A stretch of 64,000 bases of DNA from Desulfatibacillum alkenivorans DSM 16219 (lineage in GTDB: Bacteria > Desulfobacterota > Desulfobacteria > Desulfobacterales > Desulfatibacillaceae), in the NCBI RefSeq assembly GCF_900142135.1, contig NZ_FQZU01000004.1, forward strand, positions 124,001 through 188,000, given 5' to 3'. The notes beneath the pieces were generated by a model. The model saw only the letters and a list, made by a program, of their open reading frames with translations, had not been told where the DNA came from and searched no databases. Position numbers and translations under genes: made by a program. Shown in pieces: positions 60,650-64,000 of this stretch. Numbering within the stretch: position 1 is the stretch's first letter; each line of letters starts with the position of its first letter.

Positions 60650-62452
60650 TTATTTGCTTATACCGCCAATCACTCCGCCACCGCCGCCGCTTTCCGTGGA
60701 ATCCGTCAAGTATTCTTCAAAAAGGTGTGTGATGACGGCTCTTTTTCCGCCTGAGCCCGGATAGTTTTTCACTTCAAGGCCGCTTTTGTTGACCGCAGTG
60801 TCGGAGCCTTTTTCAGCGCCGTTACCCACCGTATAGGTTTGTTCGCCTTTTTCCCTGTGCAGGGGATCGACAAAGGTCAGGGTCAGGTTTCCGTTGTGAT
60901 CCATGGTTGCTCCCGTAACGATGACCATGTGGCCTTCCGGCGGGGTGCTTTCGGGTTTAAAGGTGAGGACGACCTCCACATCCCGCCCTTTGGAGACGGC
61001 CTGAAATATATTATTGAAACAGGCGTTTTCGCGGCCTTTGGTGGTAAGGCCAATCCCGGCGGCCGCTTTCAAGGCGTTGGAGGCGGCTTTTTTTCCAACA
61101 AGGAATCCATCCGGGGTGGTGCCCTTATTGTTGGCGGCGTCCATCATGCCGCCGTCTTTCATGGCTTGTTTGAGTTTTTCCCGCACAAATTCTTCGGCAT
61201 GATTCGGCCATTCCGGGATGCCTTCAAAAATGGAATCAGCAATCCTGGCGGCTGTTTCAGGGTTTTCGGAATAGGCGGCCTCCTGGATATCCCCGATGAG
61301 CCGGGCTTTTTCCAGGAGATAGGTTACGGAGTTGGAGCCGCAGGTGGGGGCGCAGTCATAATCGCCCTCTTGCTTGGTTCCGATCATTTCGGGGATATGG
61401 GCCTGTTTTTTGAAGGCTTTTTGAAAGCCCGCCGGTTCGGCCATGGGGCCTGGCGCCTGAGTGACGGGATGGTTTCCGCCTCCGTCCTGGATTTTACCTC
61501 CCGGCGGCGCGAAACCCGGAGGGACGGGGTTGTCCGGCGGGTCGTAGATGGGGGGCTCGGGCTCCGGCCATTGAAGCGGGGGAACCTCCCAGACGGGCGG
61601 CTGTATTCCGTATGCCAGGGGCCAGTCATACGTAGTCGTGACGGTCTCGCCTTGGGGGCCGAAACACCAGTCTTCCGTCTCGCCCCGGGCGAACCCGCCT
61701 GCCGGTCCGGATCCGTCCCATCCGTTATCCCCAAACAAGGCCGGGTCGATCATTTCCGTGGTCAGGGTGATGCGAATGCATGGAAAAGCGATGAGGGCGT
61801 TGGGGTCGGTCAGGGCGAAAGACGTGCTGATGTCCCGTTGCCCGCCCTGGTGTTGGATGGGCAAGTTGACCACAATCCATTCGTGCTGCCTGTTGGGCAG
61901 GGTTCCGTACGATTGGAACCGGCCGTCATTGTTCAAGTCCGCGGCCACGTTCAGGTAGCGGACGGCTGTATCGCTGTCCGTGCCTATAGGAATCCTGATG
62001 ACCCCGACTCCGGTGGGCTGGCTGTTGGAGGATATGGGATAAATGTCAAAATCCGCGTCGTCAAAGTCCAAGTCAATGGTTTTGGCGTCCAACTCCGTGT
62101 CTGTGGTGGAAGAGGGACCGGAGCCGATCCATTCGTGGGATACGTTTCTGTGATACGGACCGGTGCGTCCGGCTGCTGCGTTTTGCGTCCCAAGGGTGGT
62201 GGGAAAATTGGTGGAGGCGTCGTCCAGGTCCCCGAAATCCGCCGCTTGGTTGGATATTCTCGTCAGGGTGCGCATGTTGTAAAGAACATCCGTCAGATTG
62301 ATGATGGAGTCGCCGTTTACGTCGCCGTTCACAACTCCGGGAGCCCCGGGAATTACGGCTTTGCCGGCGATGCGGCTATCATCCGCGAAAACCGCTTGGG
62401 CCAGGAGCAAAAAAAGAACAACAATGCCCATGGAGCGCTTTGTCATAGTCAT
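60650..62452 (-). CDS. Secreted dockerin-GEVED-C39-like cysteine peptidase protein
   Basis: The 600-residue exported protein has a signal peptide at 1-24 (MGIVVLFLLLAQAVFA). A dockerin-like Ca-binding repeat is at about 41-60 (VNGDVNGDSIINLTDVLYNM). A GEVED-type beta domain (about 75-262) ends FARGETEDWCFG. A Pro-rich linker (about 275-325, repeated PEPEPP and PPDNPVPPG) follows. A papain-fold C39-like domain occupies about 350-530: nucleophile Cys near 366 in DYDCAPTCGSNSVTYLL, His near 507 in PEGHMVIVTGA and Asp near 525 in LTFVDPLH. The C-terminal tail is Gly-rich. No cohesin or cellulosome gene is near. It may cleave peptides or process toxins outside the cell. Ends in a strong terminator. 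Confidence 0.75.
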   Translation of the reverse strand: MTMTKRSMGIVVLFLLLAQAVFADDSRIAGKAVIPGAPGVVNGDVNGDSIINLTDVLYNMRTLTRISNQAADFGDLDDASTNFPTTLGTQNAAAGRTGPYHRNVSHEWIGSGPSSTTDTELDAKTIDLDFDDADFDIYPISSNSQPTGVGVIRIPIGTDSDTAVRYLNVAADLNNDGRFQSYGTLPNRQHEWIVVNLPIQHQGGQRDISTSFALTDPNALIAFPCIRITLTTEMIDPALFGDNGWDGSGPAGGFARGETEDWCFGPQGETVTTTYDWPLAYGIQPPVWEVPPLQWPEPEPPIYDPPDNPVPPGFAPPGGKIQDGGGNHPVTQAPGPMAEPAGFQKAFKKQAHIPEMIGTKQEGDYDCAPTCGSNSVTYLLEKARLIGDIQEAAYSENPETAARIADSIFEGIPEWPNHAEEFVREKLKQAMKDGGMMDAANNKGTTPDGFLVGKKAASNALKAAAGIGLTTKGRENACFNNIFQAVSKGRDVEVVLTFKPESTPPEGHMVIVTGATMDHNGNLTLTFVDPLHREKGEQTYTVGNGAEKGSDTAVNKSGLEVKNYPGSGGKRAVITHLFEEYLTDSTESGGGGGVIGGISK

Positions 62453-62938
62453 TAGTCCCTCCCTGCAGGCCTGGGCGTTTGCTCAGGCTATGTTTTGATC
62501 CGGTGGTTCAATTATGGCAAGCTGTCCATATCATGTCAAAAAAAACATTAAGGATGGGGTTGGCGTGGAAAAAAAGCGCCGATAAAGCGCGCAATAAAAG
62601 CCATGGAAATTGGATAAAAATGTAAAAAACTCAAGATTAATTATTTTAAAAGGTCATTATATTCTAAATATTATATGGCAATTTATAAAATCCGCCCTTT
62701 GTTTGATGGCGGGCAGCCCTGCGTTGCGGCGGCTTTTCTCGGGCGGGTTTCGAATCCGCCCGGGAAGGCTGTGCTTTCATGGGCCGCATTCAAAGACGCC
62801 GCCTATTTATGCTTATGCGCAAGCATGGTTCCGGTCTCGCAATAATGGGAGAGAGCGTCCGCCAGAAAATCCAGGGAGACGAGCATTTTGTCGTGCAAAT
62901 CCTGGTCCGTGAACCGGTCGTTTTTGGGGCAGGAGAGA
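62453..62938. other. 486-bp AT-rich to mixed region without a gene
   Basis: The left half is AT-rich (promoter-like for the secreted protein gene on the minus strand). No coding frame is convincing. The right end runs into the AraC remnant. Confidence 0.5.
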
Positions 62939-63186
62939 ATTCGGCTGCGGGAGGTGCGGTTTAAACACCCCGGGCCTGAGGATTGCGGACCCTATGAGGA
63001 AAGGTTCGCCGCGCCTTGTATCGGGAAATCCTGGATTACGTGCGCAGGGAAACGGCCCTGCAATACTTGCAGAAAGGGGAAATGACCCTGTGCGACATTG
63101 CCTACTTATTGGGATTTTCCGAGCAAAGCGCATTCAACCGGGCCTTTAAACGATGGACCGGCAAAAGCCCCAAATCCTTTCTTTAA
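62939..63186 (+). pseudogene. Remnant of an AraC-family transcriptional regulator
   Basis: Two pieces in different frames survive. The first (about 62939-63020) reads IRLREVRFKHPGPEDCGPYEERF, like the end of the AraC ligand domain (VRFxHPxP motif). The second (62998-63186) reads VRRETALQYLQKGEMTLCDIAYLLGFSEQSAFNRAFKRWTGKSPKSF, a full second AraC helix-turn-helix followed by a stop. There is no start codon and about 100 residues between the parts are missing, so this is a decayed gene. Its stop overlaps that of the convergent NTF2-like gene. Confidence 0.7.
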
Positions 63187-63554
63187 TCATGATGATAGGT
63201 CTTGTTGACGATTTTCCATTCGCCGTCCACCTTGGCCAGGCTCAGGTAATCGAAAAATTGCATTTTCATATACACGTCGCGGACCTTGACCGCAGCCGCC
63301 TGGCCGGTAACGTCGATGCTCAGGATTTCCATGTCAAAGGGCTCTCCCTTGGATTCAAGGGACGGCGCGGAAGCGACCATTTTGAAAAAGCCCGAGGCGG
63401 GCATGTGCGAGAACTTGCCGTGGAAATGGCCGAACAAAAAAGCCTCGGCGTGAAAGGCTTTCTCCAGCCTGGCTACGTCTCCGTAATACATGCCGTCAAA
63501 ATAGTTCTGAACGGTTTCCTTGATCATTTCCAGGTCTTGTGCGTTGTCGGTCAT
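63183..63554 (-). CDS. NTF2-fold (SnoaL/lumazine-binding-like) small protein
   Basis: The 123-residue protein has the NTF2-like pattern: MIKETVQNYFDGMYYGDVARLEKAFHAEAFLFG (N-terminal helices), then MEILSIDVTGQAAAVKVRDVY and FFDYLSLAKVDGEWKIVNKTYHHD (beta-strands). It is closest to the putative lumazine-binding domain group used as a stand-alone protein. Function is unknown; binding of a small organic ligand is likely. ATG 63554 has GGAGG six bases before it. Confidence 0.8.
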   Translation of the reverse strand: MTDNAQDLEMIKETVQNYFDGMYYGDVARLEKAFHAEAFLFGHFHGKFSHMPASGFFKMVASAPSLESKGEPFDMEILSIDVTGQAAAVKVRDVYMKMQFFDYLSLAKVDGEWKIVNKTYHHD

Positions 63555-63605
63555 TTTTGCCTCCACCTTTTGACAAGAAGTCATTGTTGAAATACATTGA
63601 AAACA

Positions 63606-63656
63606 GAGGCTCGGCCGAGTGGTTGCCTGTGGGCGCCTGCGAAGGCGTTGCCTCTT
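63606..63656 (-). terminator. Hairpin terminator after the HldE/RfaE2-like gene
   Basis: On the minus strand GAGGC and GCCTC bracket an inner GCCTTCGCAGGC hairpin, and TGTTTTC follows. On the plus strand the same structure is followed by a long T-run. It probably serves the gene ending at 63662. Confidence 0.5.
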
Positions 63657-63661
63657 TTTTT

Positions 63662-64000
63662 TTATCCCCTGCCGTTGCGGATATCCTGAATGATGCGGGT
63701 GGACGAAACGTCCGAGGCGTCGGGGATCAGCGCCACCCGGCCGCCCAGCTCCTCCACCAGTTCGTGGCCCAGCACCTGGTCCGGCTTGTAATTTCCGCCT
63801 TTGGTGAGGATGTCGGGCCGAACGGCCCGGATAAGTTCGTTCAATTGGTTCGTGGAAAAGACGGTGACAAAATCCACGCCGGTCATGGCGCTGATGATTT
63901 TCACCCTTTCGCGCTCCCGGATGATGGGGCGGCCCTGCCCTTTGACCATGCGGACGGACTCGTCGTCGTCCACGGCCACAACAAGCACGTCGCCCAGCTT
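63662..64000 (-). CDS. rfaE2: HldE/RfaE2-type nucleotidyltransferase, C-terminal part (partial)
   Basis: The gene runs off the right edge; 112 codons are visible. They contain KLGDVLVVAVDDDESVRMVKGQGRPIIRERERVKIISAMTGVDFVTVF, then RPDILTKGGNYKPDQVLG and GGRVALIPDASDVSSTRIIQDI. This is the cytidylyltransferase fold of the ADP-heptose synthesis enzyme (heptose-1-phosphate adenylyltransferase), which supplies ADP-heptose to lipopolysaccharide core. The usual GxSTT near the end is VSSTR here. Whether the kinase domain is fused (HldE) cannot be seen. Confidence 0.85.
   Translation of the reverse strand, partial: KLGDVLVVAVDDDESVRMVKGQGRPIIRERERVKIISAMTGVDFVTVFSTNQLNELIRAVRPDILTKGGNYKPDQVLGHELVEELGGRVALIPDASDVSSTRIIQDIRNGRG

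Overview
The window looks like chromosomal DNA of an anaerobic, sulfate-reducer-type member of the Desulfobacterota (old Deltaproteobacteria). The signs are CCG-domain iron-sulfur/flavin oxidoreductase subunits, a stand-alone methylene-tetrahydrofolate reductase C-terminal-type protein, an F0 operon placed apart from F1 and next to the NADH-sensing repressor Rex, several PAS/histidine-kinase and GGDEF proteins, and an iron-type alcohol dehydrogenase. A genus such as Desulfatibacillum would fit, but that is a guess from style, not from a search. No rRNA operon, CRISPR array, prophage or intact insertion sequence is visible.

Layout. 1-1689: end of a RecD2-type helicase gene, a retropepsin-like protease and a zinc/Cys-rich MTHFR-C protein. 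2245-3509: two tandem papain-fold protease paralogues. 3522-4352: acyltransferase. 4951-6258: a membrane-anchored and a soluble small heat-shock protein. 6553-12662, all minus strand: universal stress protein, ClC channel with an HTH-EIIA protein, Zn-ribbon protein, exported histone-deacetylase-fold protein and a diguanylate cyclase. 12761-15200: rex and the F0 genes atpZ-atpI-atpB-atpE. 15325-17536: hemL and a divergent KptA/Tpt1-like protein. 17929-21018: LuxR-type regulator, hydrolase, small Cys protein and YkgJ. 21227-29750: recC-recB-recD with overlapping ends. 29839-34503: histidine kinase with a PstS-like binding protein, UvrD-type helicase and a 75-residue protein. 34680-38873: M29 aminopeptidase, priA and a hotdog thioesterase. 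39463-43018: Fe-alcohol dehydrogenase, PD-(D/E)XK-like protein and Fic protein. 43522-46449: tRNA-Arg(ACG), tadA, purA and a response regulator-GGDEF protein. 46945-53936: a three-gene FAD/Fe-S oxidase operon and its divergent sigma-54 activator. 54127-60395: hybrid kinase, SpoIIE-type phosphatase and thioredoxin-like DUF255 protein. 60650-64000: a large secreted dockerin/GEVED/C39-like protein, an AraC remnant, an NTF2-fold protein and the end of an HldE/RfaE2-type gene.

Regulatory logic readable from the DNA includes a complete sigma-54 circuit between 50529 and 50826: a -24/-12 element for the oxidase operon, a 9-bp inverted repeat about 100 bp upstream as candidate enhancer, and a sigma-70 promoter for the divergent activator. 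Rex-like operators lie in front of rex and in front of the F0 operon. tadA lies next to the gene of its only well-known tRNA substrate.

Three families of intergenic repeats recur: short inverted repeats built on GGGGACA...CTTATCTC (four copies), a nested palindrome built on TTGGGTTTCG (two copies), and a 22-bp tandem repeat starting TAGTYGC (two loci). The least explained coding sequences are the tandem papain-like proteases, the secreted dockerin-C39-like protein, the KptA-like protein with replaced catalytic residues and the exported deacetylase-fold protein. I did not find one clearly new multi-gene system. The best-supported unit for follow-up is the sigma-54 oxidase circuit.
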